A DNA stretch of 6,872 bases from Candidatus Omnitrophota bacterium (GTDB lineage: Bacteria > Omnitrophota > Koll11 > Gygaellales > Profunditerraquicolaceae), in contig JAQUNE010000077.1 of the NCBI GenBank assembly GCA_028717765.1, positions 1 through 6,872 on the forward strand, read 5' to 3'. The notes below the pieces were generated by a model. That model did not search any database, was not told the origin of the DNA, and worked only from the letters and a program-made list of their open reading frames with translations. A program made the translations under genes and the position numbers. How positions within the stretch are numbered: the first letter of the stretch is position 1; each line of letters starts with the position of its first letter. Of the stretch, positions 1-6,097 are shown one piece after another.

Positions 1-1
1 G

Positions 2-1324
2 ATTAAATCATTTCATTTAGGTTTTGCTCCGGATAAATGGGACGGCTTAATTAATTTTTTACGCGCGAAAAATATCAGCCTTAATTTGATAGAGAAATCC
101 GGCTTAGTTTTACCCAAGGATAAGGGCGGTTATTACGATAGGTTCCGCAACCGTTTGATTTTTCCCATTCGTGATCTTAAGTCCAGGATATTGGGTTTTG
201 GCGCCAGGGTGCTTGTGGATCAAGACAAGCAGCAAGCAAAATATGTGAATTCACCGGAAACGCCAGTTTATATAAAGGGTAAGCATCTTTATGGGTTGGA
301 TCTGGCTAAGGATACTATCAGGGAGCAGGATTTTGTCGTAGTGGTTGAAGGGTACCTGGATTTTATGATGCCATATCAACAGGGTTTAAAGAATATTGTC
401 GCTTCTTTGGGTACAGCACTCACCGAAGACCAGGTACGGCTCTTGAAAAGATATACCCAGAATGTGGTAATGGTTTATGATGCTGATAATGCCGGGCAAA
501 TGGCAACTTTAAGGACATTAGATTTATTTATTGAGGAAGCAATGGAGGTAAAGATCGTTTCATTGCCCGCAGGTTTTGACCCGGATTCTTTTGTGCGCAA
601 GAACGGCATAGAGAGTTTTTTGATGCGTATTAAACTAGCGGCAAACCTTTTTGATTATAAGCTGACGAATCTCAAGAGTCGCCACAATCTTAAAGAGATC
701 GAAGGAAAAGCACGGATTTCTTCTGAGATGTTGCCGACAATCAATCGTTTTAAAAATGCGGTTTTAAGATCTGAATATATAAAAAGGCTGGCAGAAGAGT
801 TGGGTATTAAGGAAGAGCCGCTTTTAGAAGAGTTAGGTAAGTTTAAAACAAAGCTGCCGCGCATAGACCTTAAGCAGCCGAATAAAATAGAACAGCTGAT
901 GATCAATCCGACGGAAAAACTCTTGATTAAATTAATGCTCGAAGAGGATGGGTTGGCACGCAGGATCCGTCAGGAACTTGAGCCGGCAGATTTCCAGGAT
1001 AAAAGGATCGCACGCTTGGTTTCATTAATTTTTGATTTTATTGAACAGGGTAAGGCTATTGAACCCAGTAAGTTGATCAATCATCTTGATGATAAAGAGA
1101 GCTTGGAATACATTTGTGAATCTGCATTTAAATCGGAGGTTTCCGAAGAGAACAAAGAAAAAGTAGTTAATGACTGCATTAAGGTAATTAAGAATAAACG
1201 GGTATTTTTACGCAGGCAAAAACTGCAGGAAGAGATCAGGATCGCAGAGGGTTTAGGAGACGAAGAAAAATTAAATACATTAAGAGATGAATTTTGCAAT
1301 CTTATCAAAACACCCCGCGCTTAA
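2..1324 (+). CDS. dnaG: DNA primase DnaG, 3' part (5' end outside window)
   Basis: DnaG makes the short RNA primers for Okazaki fragments and replication start, working with the replicative helicase. The reading frame is open to the left edge, giving 440 residues. The family is usually about 580-600 residues, so the N-terminal zinc-binding domain and the start of the polymerase core are missing here. The frame upstream of the first in-frame TTG (position 86) already reads as DnaG (HLGFAPDKWDGLINFL), so that TTG is not the start. Core motif YYDRFRNRLIFPIRD follows. The Toprim domain shows the catalytic Glu in VVEGYLD (fragment residue 116) and the metal-binding DxD in VYDADNAG (160 and 162). 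The conserved LPAGFDPDSF lies at about 188-197. The remaining ~150 residues form an alpha-helical C-terminal domain of the helicase-binding type. rpoD follows after about 45 nt, the common dnaG-rpoD arrangement. No frame break is seen. Confidence 0.96.
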   Translation: MKSFHLGFAPDKWDGLINFLRAKNISLNLIEKSGLVLPKDKGGYYDRFRNRLIFPIRDLKSRILGFGARVLVDQDKQQAKYVNSPETPVYIKGKHLYGLDLAKDTIREQDFVVVVEGYLDFMMPYQQGLKNIVASLGTALTEDQVRLLKRYTQNVVMVYDADNAGQMATLRTLDLFIEEAMEVKIVSLPAGFDPDSFVRKNGIESFLMRIKLAANLFDYKLTNLKSRHNLKEIEGKARISSEMLPTINRFKNAVLRSEYIKRLAEELGIKEEPLLEELGKFKTKLPRIDLKQPNKIEQLMINPTEKLLIKLMLEEDGLARRIRQELEPADFQDKRIARLVSLIFDFIEQGKAIEPSKLINHLDDKESLEYICESAFKSEVSEENKEKVVNDCIKVIKNKRVFLRRQKLQEEIRIAEGLGDEEKLNTLRDEFCNLIKTPRA

Positions 1325-1354
1325 GAGGTCTTACGGGGGTGCGCCCTTATGGGC

Positions 1355-1360
1355 AAGGAG
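1355..1360 (+). promoter_or_regulatory. Shine-Dalgarno deciding the rpoD start
   Basis: AAGGAG lies 9 nt before the ATG at 1370. The in-frame ATG at 1349 has no comparable site at a usable distance and sits in the loop of a possible GCCC-TTAT-GGGC hairpin (1343-1354). This favours 1370 as the rpoD start. Confidence 0.65.
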
Positions 1361-1369
1361 CAGACAGGA

Positions 1370-2899
1370 ATGAAGAAAAAAATCTTCACCAAGAAAGATG
1401 TAGAAAAAATTATTGCCTTAGGCAGGCAGAAGGGTTTTTTAACTTATGATGAAATTAATGACCTTCTTCCCGAGGATATCGCTTCTTCAGACGATATCGA
1501 CCAGATTTTTGAATTATTGGGGAATGAAGATATTCAACTGGTTGAGAGTGCGGATGACCGTGAGACAGAAAAACCGGTAACCCTGGTAAAAGAAGCGGTG
1601 CTCGCAGAACCTGCAGCCGTTGAGGATAGGTTTTTGCCTTTGGATGATCCGGTAAAAATGTATCTCAAGCAGATGGGTTCGATCTCCCTGCTTTCTCGTG
1701 AAAATGAAATCGACCTGGCGAAGAAAATTGAGGACACGGAAGAAAAGTTCAAGCGCTCAACCTTGGATTCAAAATTTATCCGTAAAGAGATCTTGCATGT
1801 GGCTGATGAGATCCTCGCCGGTAATTTAAATCTCGATGAGGTGATCAAGGAAGATATTAAAATCAAGCGTAGTGCTGTGGTAAGAAGGATCCAGCGTATA
1901 GCTGCTGCGGTACGCCGTACGCAGAGCGAGTCAAAAGCAAAAGACCTTTTGTTACAGTTTAATTTTACTACTTCTGTAATTGAAAGTGCTTTGCGTAGGT
2001 TCAATAAGCTGATCCGGGAATGTGATTATATTATCCGCGGGAAAAAGTGCGAGCGCGGACGTAAGCAAGAGATCTTGAAACAATTAGGCGAGCCGTATAA
2101 GAAAATTAAAGAGAGCTTAAAACAGATTAGGGGTACTCAGTTAAAATTTAACCGGATGAAAAAACGCCTCGTAGAGGCGAACCTGAGGTTGGTAGTGAGT
2201 ATTGCCAAGAAATATACCAATCGCGGCCTTTCATTCCTGGATTTAATTCAGGAAGGAAATATCGGTTTAATGCGCGCGGTGGAAAAATTCGAATATAAGA
2301 GAGGCTATAAATTTTCTACTTATGCCACCTGGTGGATCAGGCAGGCAATTACCCGTTCAATTGCCGATCAGGCGCGTACAATCAGGATCCCCGTACACAT
2401 GACCGAGACGATCAATAAGATTATGCGCTTTTCCCGAATGTTTGTTCAGGAATATGGCAGGGAGCCTACTCCTGAGGAGATCGCGCAAAAAATGCGCCTT
2501 CCTCAAGATAAAATAAAATCTATCCTTAAGATCGCCCAGGAGCCTATTTCTTTACAGACACCGATCGGCGATGAAGGGGATACTCATTTCGGGGATTTTA
2601 TCCAGGACAAAAAAGCAGTTTCTCCTGCCAATGCCACAGTGCGTTCCATGCTTAAGGAAGAAATGAATTCGGCATTAAGTTCGCTTACTGACCGGGAGAA
2701 AAAGATCCTGGTTTTACGTTTCGGTGTTACCGACGGAGTTCCTCGTACCTTGGAAGAGGTAGGAAGCGTGTTTAAGGTAACCAGGGAAAGGGTGCGTCAG
2801 ATCGAGGCAAAAGCCTTAAAGAAACTTAGGCATCCCACCCGTTCGCGCAGGTTACGTTCTTTTCTTGATATGACGATTGCCCATCAGAGGGAATATTAG
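1370..2899 (+). CDS. rpoD: Primary (housekeeping) RNA polymerase sigma factor RpoD/SigA
   Basis: This is the group 1 sigma-70 factor that directs RNA polymerase to most promoters through -35 and -10 contacts. From the ATG at 1370 it is 509 residues; starting at 1349 would add MGKEQTG. Visible in order: region 1.1 (about 5-59, [15 protein letters not shown]), region 1.2 (92-123, [18 protein letters not shown]), a charged spacer of about 135 residues, region 2 (263-350, with [31 protein letters not shown] and the -10-melting segment [17 protein letters not shown]), region 3 (351-413, ending in [14 protein letters not shown]) and region 4 (436-500, with helix-turn-helix [20 protein letters not shown] contacting the -35). 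The presence of region 1.1 and full 2.3-2.4 excludes an alternative sigma. The spacer is shorter than in E. coli (613 residues) and longer than in B. subtilis SigA (about 370). The gene follows dnaG, probably in one transcript, and ends at a strong terminator. Confidence 0.97.
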   Translation: MKKKIFTKKDVEKIIALGRQKGFLTYDEINDLLPEDIASSDDIDQIFELLGNEDIQLVESADDRETEKPVTLVKEAVLAEPAAVEDRFLPLDDPVKMYLKQMGSISLLSRENEIDLAKKIEDTEEKFKRSTLDSKFIRKEILHVADEILAGNLNLDEVIKEDIKIKRSAVVRRIQRIAAAVRRTQSESKAKDLLLQFNFTTSVIESALRRFNKLIRECDYIIRGKKCERGRKQEILKQLGEPYKKIKESLKQIRGTQLKFNRMKKRLVEANLRLVVSIAKKYTNRGLSFLDLIQEGNIGLMRAVEKFEYKRGYKFSTYATWWIRQAITRSIADQARTIRIPVHMTETINKIMRFSRMFVQEYGREPTPEEIAQKMRLPQDKIKSILKIAQEPISLQTPIGDEGDTHFGDFIQDKKAVSPANATVRSMLKEEMNSALSSLTDREKKILVLRFGVTDGVPRTLEEVGSVFKVTRERVRQIEAKALKKLRHPTRSRRLRSFLDMTIAHQREY

Positions 2900-2924
2900 T
2901 TTGGAGAATACCTTTGGCATTAAA

Positions 2925-2962
2925 GGCCGGTATTTACTAAATTGGTAGATACCGGCTTTTTT
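2925..2962 (+). terminator. Rho-independent terminator after rpoD
   Basis: The arms GGCCGGTATTTAC (2925-2937) and GTAGATACCGGCT (2945-2957) form a 13-bp stem with two G-U pairs and a 7-nt loop. A T-run follows at 2957-2962. It starts 26 nt after the rpoD stop and separates the dnaG-rpoD unit from the tRNA unit. The A-run just upstream (2922-2924) extends the pairing and could give weak function on the other strand. Confidence 0.9.
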
Positions 2963-2977
2963 ATGGGAAAAATATTC

Positions 2978-3005
2978 TTGCAGCGGGATAGTTTTGTGTT
3001 ATAAT
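2978..3005 (+). promoter_or_regulatory. Sigma-70 promoter with extended -10 for the tRNA unit
   Basis: A perfect TATAAT lies at 3000-3005, preceded by TGT at 2997-2999, which gives a full TGnTATAAT extended -10. A partial -35, TTGCAG (2978-2983), lies 16 nt upstream and matches consensus only in its first three bases, as is common for extended -10 promoters. Start of transcription would be near 3012, leaving a leader of about 80 nt before the first tRNA. It sits directly after the rpoD terminator, where a new promoter is expected. The rest of the 2900-3091 gap shows no gene. Confidence 0.75.
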
Positions 3006-3091
3006 TTATACTCTATTATTGTATTTAAATATCAGATTTTTAGAGGGTTAGCAATTTTTAGGGCCCGTGGTTTAGAGGGGGCTTAAAGTTG

Positions 3092-3165
3092 GGGCCCATA
3101 GCTCAGTTGGTCAGAGCAGGTGACTCATAATCACTTGGTCCGGGGTTCAAATCCCTGTGGGCCCA
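3092..3165 (+). tRNA. tRNA with CAU anticodon, probably Ile2 (lysidine type) rather than Met
   Basis: A full 74-nt cloverleaf folds by hand: acceptor GGGCCCA with TGGGCCC, D stem GCTC/GAGC, anticodon stem GGTGA/TCACT, loop CTCATAA with anticodon CAT at 3126-3128, variable loop TGGTC, T stem CGGGG/CCCTG with loop TTCAAAT, and discriminator A3165. CCA is not encoded (GAT follows). It is not the initiator, because the three G-C pairs next to the anticodon loop are absent and position 1 pairs with 72. The anticodon arm closely resembles E. coli tRNA-Ile2. Pairs C4-G69 and C5-G68 are the ones known to let TilS accept Ile2 and not elongator Met. By anticodon alone it would be labelled Met. It is the first gene after the promoter at 2978-3005. 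Confidence 0.93.
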
Positions 3166-3179
3166 GATTTTTTGTTTAC

Positions 3180-3253
3180 GGGCGATTGGCTCAGTTGGTT
3201 AGAGCGTTGCGTTCACATCGCAAAGGTCACAGGTTCGAATCCTGTATCGCCCA
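3180..3253 (+). tRNA. tRNA-Val (anticodon CAC)
   Basis: A full 74-nt cloverleaf folds: acceptor GGGCGAT with ATCGCCC, D stem GCTC/GAGC, anticodon stem TTGCG/CGCAA, loop TTCACAT with anticodon CAC at 3214-3216, variable loop AGGTC, T stem ACAGG/CCTGT with loop TTCGAAT, and discriminator A3253. It reads valine codon GUG. CCA is not encoded (TTT follows), so the nucleotidyltransferase must add it. It lies 14 nt after the CAU tRNA and 24 nt before the next coding gene, so tRNA processing would also create the 5' end of the downstream mRNA. Confidence 0.96.
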
Positions 3254-3277
3254 TTTAACCAGAGACGGAGAAAATAT

Positions 3278-3997
3278 ATGTCAGATTTAAAGGCTCAATT
3301 AAGTAGCCTAAACAAATTACAAACCATTGATGCAGAGATTTACGCTTTAGAGCATGAAAAACTGGCCAAACCCCAGGAGACTAAGGCTCTAGAGGCAGCT
3401 TTCGAGGAGAAAAAAGTCGGTGTAGCTAACGCGGATAAAGTTTTGCTGGACTTGCAAAAACAGAAGAAAGAGAAAGAATTGGAACTGGCTTCTAAAGAGG
3501 AAGCGGCAAAAAAATTACAGACCCAGCTTTTTGCGTTAAAAACCAATAAAGAATATCAGGCCATGCTTACGCAGATCGCTGACGCGAAAGCAGATGGCTC
3601 GGTGATTGAAGACAGGATCCTGGAATTAATGGATAAGATCGACAGGTCAAAAGCTGATATTGATAAAGAGAAAGAAAAACTCGCGGGAGAAGAAAAATTA
3701 TTTAATGAGCAGAAGAAAAAGGTTGACCTGCGGATCAAGGAAATTGACGACCGCCTGGCGCAATTGGCAGCACTTAGAAAACAGGCATTGGTGGATATTG
3801 ATCCGAAAATATTGGCGCAGTATGAAAGGATCCTTTCCAGCCGTGACGGATTAGCTATTGTTGGGGTAAAAAATAATTCCTGTTTGGGTTGTAATATGTT
3901 TGTGCCTCCCCAGGTAATTAATCTGATCAAGATGTATGACAAGATTATTACCTGTGAGGTTTGTAATAGAATGTTATTTGTCGATGAAACAAGCTGA
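3278..3997 (+). CDS. C4-type zinc-ribbon coiled-coil protein (DUF164/COG1579 family)
   Basis: A 239-residue cytosolic protein with no signal peptide or membrane segment. Residues about 1-170 are a long charged coiled coil made mostly of Lys, Glu, Ala, Leu and Gln. It contains the family-typical ALKTNKEYQAML at 86-97. The C-terminus is a zinc ribbon with CLGC (Cys202, Cys205) and CEVC (Cys226, Cys229), separated by a typical hydrophobic linker. Family members include H. pylori HP0958 (FlgZ) and chlamydial CdsZ, which act as chaperones or RNA/protein adaptors of flagellar and type III systems. In most bacteria the role is unknown, and nothing here links this copy to secretion. The start has GGAG with 7-nt spacing. 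The neighbours are tRNAs upstream and RNase H plus RNase P RNA downstream, which suggests a nucleic-acid-related role by context only. The end overlaps the next gene by 14 nt. Confidence 0.9.
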   Translation: MSDLKAQLSSLNKLQTIDAEIYALEHEKLAKPQETKALEAAFEEKKVGVANADKVLLDLQKQKKEKELELASKEEAAKKLQTQLFALKTNKEYQAMLTQIADAKADGSVIEDRILELMDKIDRSKADIDKEKEKLAGEEKLFNEQKKKVDLRIKEIDDRLAQLAALRKQALVDIDPKILAQYERILSSRDGLAIVGVKNNSCLGCNMFVPPQVINLIKMYDKIITCEVCNRMLFVDETS

Positions 3998-4406
3998 AAT
4001 TTTTATTGATGGCGCGGCTAAGGGCAATCCCGGCCCGGCAGGAATAGGGGTAGTGATTTGCCAGAATCAGCAAGTGATCAAAAATTTACATCAATATATC
4101 GGCGATGCCACGAATAATGTCGCTGAGTATATGGCATTAATTTATGCCTTACAGGAAGCGCTGATTCTCAAGATTGAAAATCTGGTGATTAATACTGATA
4201 GCGAGCTACTCTATCGGCAGATCAAAAAAGAATATAAAGTAAGAAGCCGGCATCTTCTGGGTTTATATAATCAAGCCGTACACCTTCTATCTTCTTTTAA
4301 ATCAGTCAACATTAGGCATATCCCCCGGGAAAATAACCGCGGGGCAGATAAACTGGCGAATATTGCGGTAAAAGAAGGTAAGAAAAAAAACATAGATCTT
4401 CTTTGA
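3984..4406 (+). CDS. Ribonuclease HI family protein (RNase H type 1 fold)
   Basis: A 140-residue single-domain protein of the RNase HI family, which cuts RNA in RNA-DNA hybrids such as R-loops and replication primers with two metal ions. The four catalytic acidic residues are all visible: Asp9 in IFIDGAAKGNPGPAG, Glu48 in NNVAEYMAL, Asp72 in VINTDSELL and Asp122 in RENNRGADKLANIA. It has no N-terminal hybrid-binding domain and belongs to the short variety related to the RNase H domain of actinobacterial Rv2228c-type proteins. I chose the ATG at 3984 because it begins directly with the first beta strand. The longer in-frame ATG at 3936 adds 16 residues that only read through the zinc-ribbon codons of the previous gene. 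No Shine-Dalgarno is near 3984, so translation is probably coupled to the upstream gene. rnpB starts within a few bases of the stop. The symbol rnhA is not assigned because paralogues are common. Confidence 0.9.
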   Translation: MKQAEIFIDGAAKGNPGPAGIGVVICQNQQVIKNLHQYIGDATNNVAEYMALIYALQEALILKIENLVINTDSELLYRQIKKEYKVRSRHLLGLYNQAVHLLSSFKSVNIRHIPRENNRGADKLANIAVKEGKKKNIDLL

Positions 4407-4410
4407 TAAT

Positions 4411-4804
4411 TTGGGCAGGTAGAACGTGGTTAGCCCCGTTTTCGGGGAGGAAAGTCCGGGCTCCAAGAGAGTTTGCGTAATGGGTAACGCCCATCTCCGG
4501 CACAATTCGTGTCGGAAGGATTCCCGCCAAGCTATTTATTAGCAGGCGGGATCCTGCTCTTGCTATTTAGGTAGCTGAGCGGGACAGAGCTAGAGAGACG
4601 AGTAGCAGTCTTTGACTGCGAGGTGCAACGAGCAATCTCTACGCGGAGCAAGGTCACGTAGGAGACGAGGGATAAAACTCATCCCGCTATTAGTCTCGGG
4701 TAGACTGCTGGATCCAGACGGTAACGTCTGGACTAGAGAAATGGCCACTAAGGATGCGGATATTCGCATTGACACAGAACCCGGCTTATTCTACCTGCCT
4801 ATTT
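4411..4804 (+). ncRNA. rnpB: RNase P RNA (catalytic subunit), class A-like
   Basis: The ribozyme that removes 5' leaders from pre-tRNAs. The ends pair as helix P1: 4413-4424 with 4789-4800, 12 bp. P2 is GTGG/CCAC (4426-4429, 4745-4748). A short P3-like hairpin CCCCG-TTTT-CGGGG lies at 4434-4447. Conserved core segments GAGGAAAGTCCGGGCTCC (4447-4464) and ACAGAACCCGGCTTA (4774-4788), which build P4, are intact, as is CGGAGCAAGG (4644-4653). Other hairpins are TGGGTAACGCCCA (4481-4493), CCGGCAC/GTGTCGG (4497-4515), a long stem at 4522-4551, GCAGTC/GACTGC (4605-4619), P15 GAGAC/GTCTC (4662-4697), a P18-like stem with GTAA tetraloop (4713-4732) and a P19-like stem (4753-4770). The P15 region contains no GGU, the motif that usually pairs with tRNA CCA. 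There is no clear promoter or terminator of its own, so it is probably processed from the upstream transcript. Ends are approximate by a few bases. Confidence 0.95.
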
Positions 4805-4838
4805 TTAGAAAAAATTTTACTAATAATAGTCAGTTCAT

Positions 4839-4846
4839 AAGGAGGT
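4839..4846 (+). promoter_or_regulatory. Near-ideal Shine-Dalgarno of yebC
   Basis: AAGGAGGT lies 6 nt before the ATG at 4853 and complements the usual 16S rRNA tail fully. It is the strongest ribosome site in the window. It fits a gene that must recruit ribosomes on its own after the non-coding rnpB. Confidence 0.85.
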
Positions 4847-4852
4847 AATAAA

Positions 4853-5605
4853 ATGTCTGGTCATTCGAAATGGAAGACGAATAAAGGTAAAAAAATGGCG
4901 GCTGACGCTAAAAAAGGAGCCGCTTACACGAAACTAATTAAGGAATTAACAGTAGTCGCGCGAGAGGGCGGCGGAAATCCGGATTCTAATCCCAGGTTGC
5001 GCGCGGTAATGCAAAAAGCAAAAGAAGCGAATATGCCTTCGGATAATGTGAAGATGGCAATTAAACGCGGCACAGGAGAATTGCCGGGAGTAATTTATGA
5101 GAATGTAATCTATGAGGCATATGGGCCAGGAGGTGTAGCAATCCTGGTAGAAGCCCTTACAGATAATAAAAACCGTACCAGCGCGGAACTGCGTAATGTG
5201 ATGTCCAAAAAAGGCGGGAATTTTGCCGGGGCAGGTGCTGTGAGTTGGATGTTTACTAAAAAAGGTTATTTTCTTGTTGATAAAGCCCAGGCCAAGGAAG
5301 AGGAATTGATGGATTTGGTGCTGGAAGCCGGTGCAGAAGATATGAAGTCTGATGAAAAGAATTATGAGATTACCACTTCTGCGCAAAATTTTGAAAAAGT
5401 AAAACAGGTCATTGACGCAAAGGGGATCAAGTGTCAGGATGCTGAGGTTACCTTGGTACCTTCTTCTTTGATAAAATTAGCCGGTAATGAAGCTAAGCAG
5501 CTTTTATCATTGATTGATGCGCTTGAAGAGCATGATGATGTGCAGCAAGTTTATGCCAATTTCGATATCCCTGATGAAATTTTAGAGCAGGTTACCCAAG
5601 AATAA
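4853..5605 (+). CDS. yebC: YebC/PmpR family protein (translation factor or regulator)
   Basis: A 250-residue member of the YebC/TACO1 family (E. coli YebC about 246). Older work describes members as DNA-binding regulators such as PmpR. Later work on YebC and mitochondrial TACO1 supports a ribosome-associated role in relieving stalling at proline stretches. Family hallmarks are visible: MSGHSKW at the start, LIKELTVVAREGGGNPDSNPRL (about 29-50), AKEANMPSDNVKMAIKRGTG (56-75), YEAYGPGGVAILVEALTDN (93-111) and the CGGN-type turn, here KKGGNFAGAGAVSWMF (120-135). One odd point is the usual basic IKHKK-like segment after MSGHSKW, which reads KTNKGKKMAADAKKG and so has no histidine at that place. 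The gene is followed by ruvC after 3 nt, a pairing found widely in bacteria, so yebC-ruvC-ruvA-scpB is probably one operon. The start is fixed by the Shine-Dalgarno and the MSGHSKW motif. Confidence 0.95.
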   Translation: MSGHSKWKTNKGKKMAADAKKGAAYTKLIKELTVVAREGGGNPDSNPRLRAVMQKAKEANMPSDNVKMAIKRGTGELPGVIYENVIYEAYGPGGVAILVEALTDNKNRTSAELRNVMSKKGGNFAGAGAVSWMFTKKGYFLVDKAQAKEEELMDLVLEAGAEDMKSDEKNYEITTSAQNFEKVKQVIDAKGIKCQDAEVTLVPSSLIKLAGNEAKQLLSLIDALEEHDDVQQVYANFDIPDEILEQVTQE

Positions 5606-5608
5606 GGC

Positions 5609-6097
5609 ATGAGAATTCTGGGAATTGACCCAGCTTTAAGTATCACTGGATATGGTGCAATTGAGGTTGAGAGGGGTAAAATTTTTTTATTGGAAGCAGG
5701 AATTATCAGGACCAACGCAAAAGACCTGCCTGCTGCGCGGCTGGATAAAATATATAAAGCAGTGATGAAATTAATTTCTGATACGCGTCCGCAGGTGATC
5801 GTTTTAGAGAAATTATTTGCGCATTATCGGCATCCTACTACTGCGTATATTCTTGGGCAGGCGCGCGGGGTAATTTGCCTTGCCGCAGAAAGATCCAAGG
5901 TTTCCATAACAGAATATGCCGCAACACGCATCAAGAAATCAATCGTCGGTAATGGGCTAGCGGCAAAATATCAGGTTCAGAAGATGGTGGCAAGCTTACT
6001 CGGGTTAAAGAGTTTACCGAAATATACCGATGTCACTGATGCGCTTGGGCTGGCTATTGCGCATAGCTATATTCTAAGGACGAAAAATCTAAGATGA
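5609..6097 (+). CDS. ruvC: Holliday-junction endonuclease RuvC
   Basis: RuvC is a dimeric, metal-dependent nuclease that cuts Holliday junctions brought in by RuvAB during recombination and fork repair. At 162 residues it is slightly shorter than E. coli RuvC (173). The four acidic catalytic residues are present: Asp7 in MRILGIDPA, Glu67 in VIVLEKLF, and Asp141 and Asp144 in DVTDALGLAIAH. YILGQARGVI (80-89) and the VGNGLAAKYQVQKMV segment (113-127) match the family. One small deviation is DPALSITGYG at residues 7-16, where most members have Gly after DP. The start at the canonical MRILGID is clear, although the TAAGG before it is only one base away from the ATG, so translation probably depends on coupling to yebC, which ends 3 nt upstream. 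The stop overlaps the ruvA start as ATGA. Confidence 0.96.
   Translation: MRILGIDPALSITGYGAIEVERGKIFLLEAGIIRTNAKDLPAARLDKIYKAVMKLISDTRPQVIVLEKLFAHYRHPTTAYILGQARGVICLAAERSKVSITEYAATRIKKSIVGNGLAAKYQVQKMVASLLGLKSLPKYTDVTDALGLAIAHSYILRTKNLR

Noticed and set aside
86..88. TTG as a possible start of the dnaG fragment
   Set aside because: The 28 codons upstream in the same frame already match DnaG, so the gene begins before the window.
3660..3854. Small + strand open frame inside the zinc-ribbon gene
   Set aside because: It overlaps a well-supported coding gene in another frame and is a Lys-rich shadow with no recognisable motif.
3936..3983. Longer RNase H start at ATG 3936
   Set aside because: The added 16 residues are only the zinc-ribbon codons of the upstream gene read in another frame and match nothing in the RNase H family. 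The fold begins right after ATG 3984.
4383..4390. Run of eight A near the end of the RNase H gene as a slippage site
   Set aside because: It lies in a Lys-rich tail a few codons before the stop, and neither shifted frame leads to a recognisable extension.
4405..4410. GATAAT just before rnpB as a -10 box
   Set aside because: No -35 or extended -10 fits, and a start about 7 nt downstream would fall inside helix P1 and remove part of the RNA.
4801..4817. Inverted repeat ATTTTT/AAAAAAT after rnpB as a terminator
   Set aside because: It is only A-T pairs with a 2-nt loop and no G-C stem, so it is too weak to call. Read-through into yebC is possible.
4612..4848. Open frame of 78 codons on the + strand, and minus-strand frames at 4302-4530 and 4590-4775
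   Set aside because: They lie wholly or partly in the conserved RNase P RNA, and their sequence is explained by its helices.
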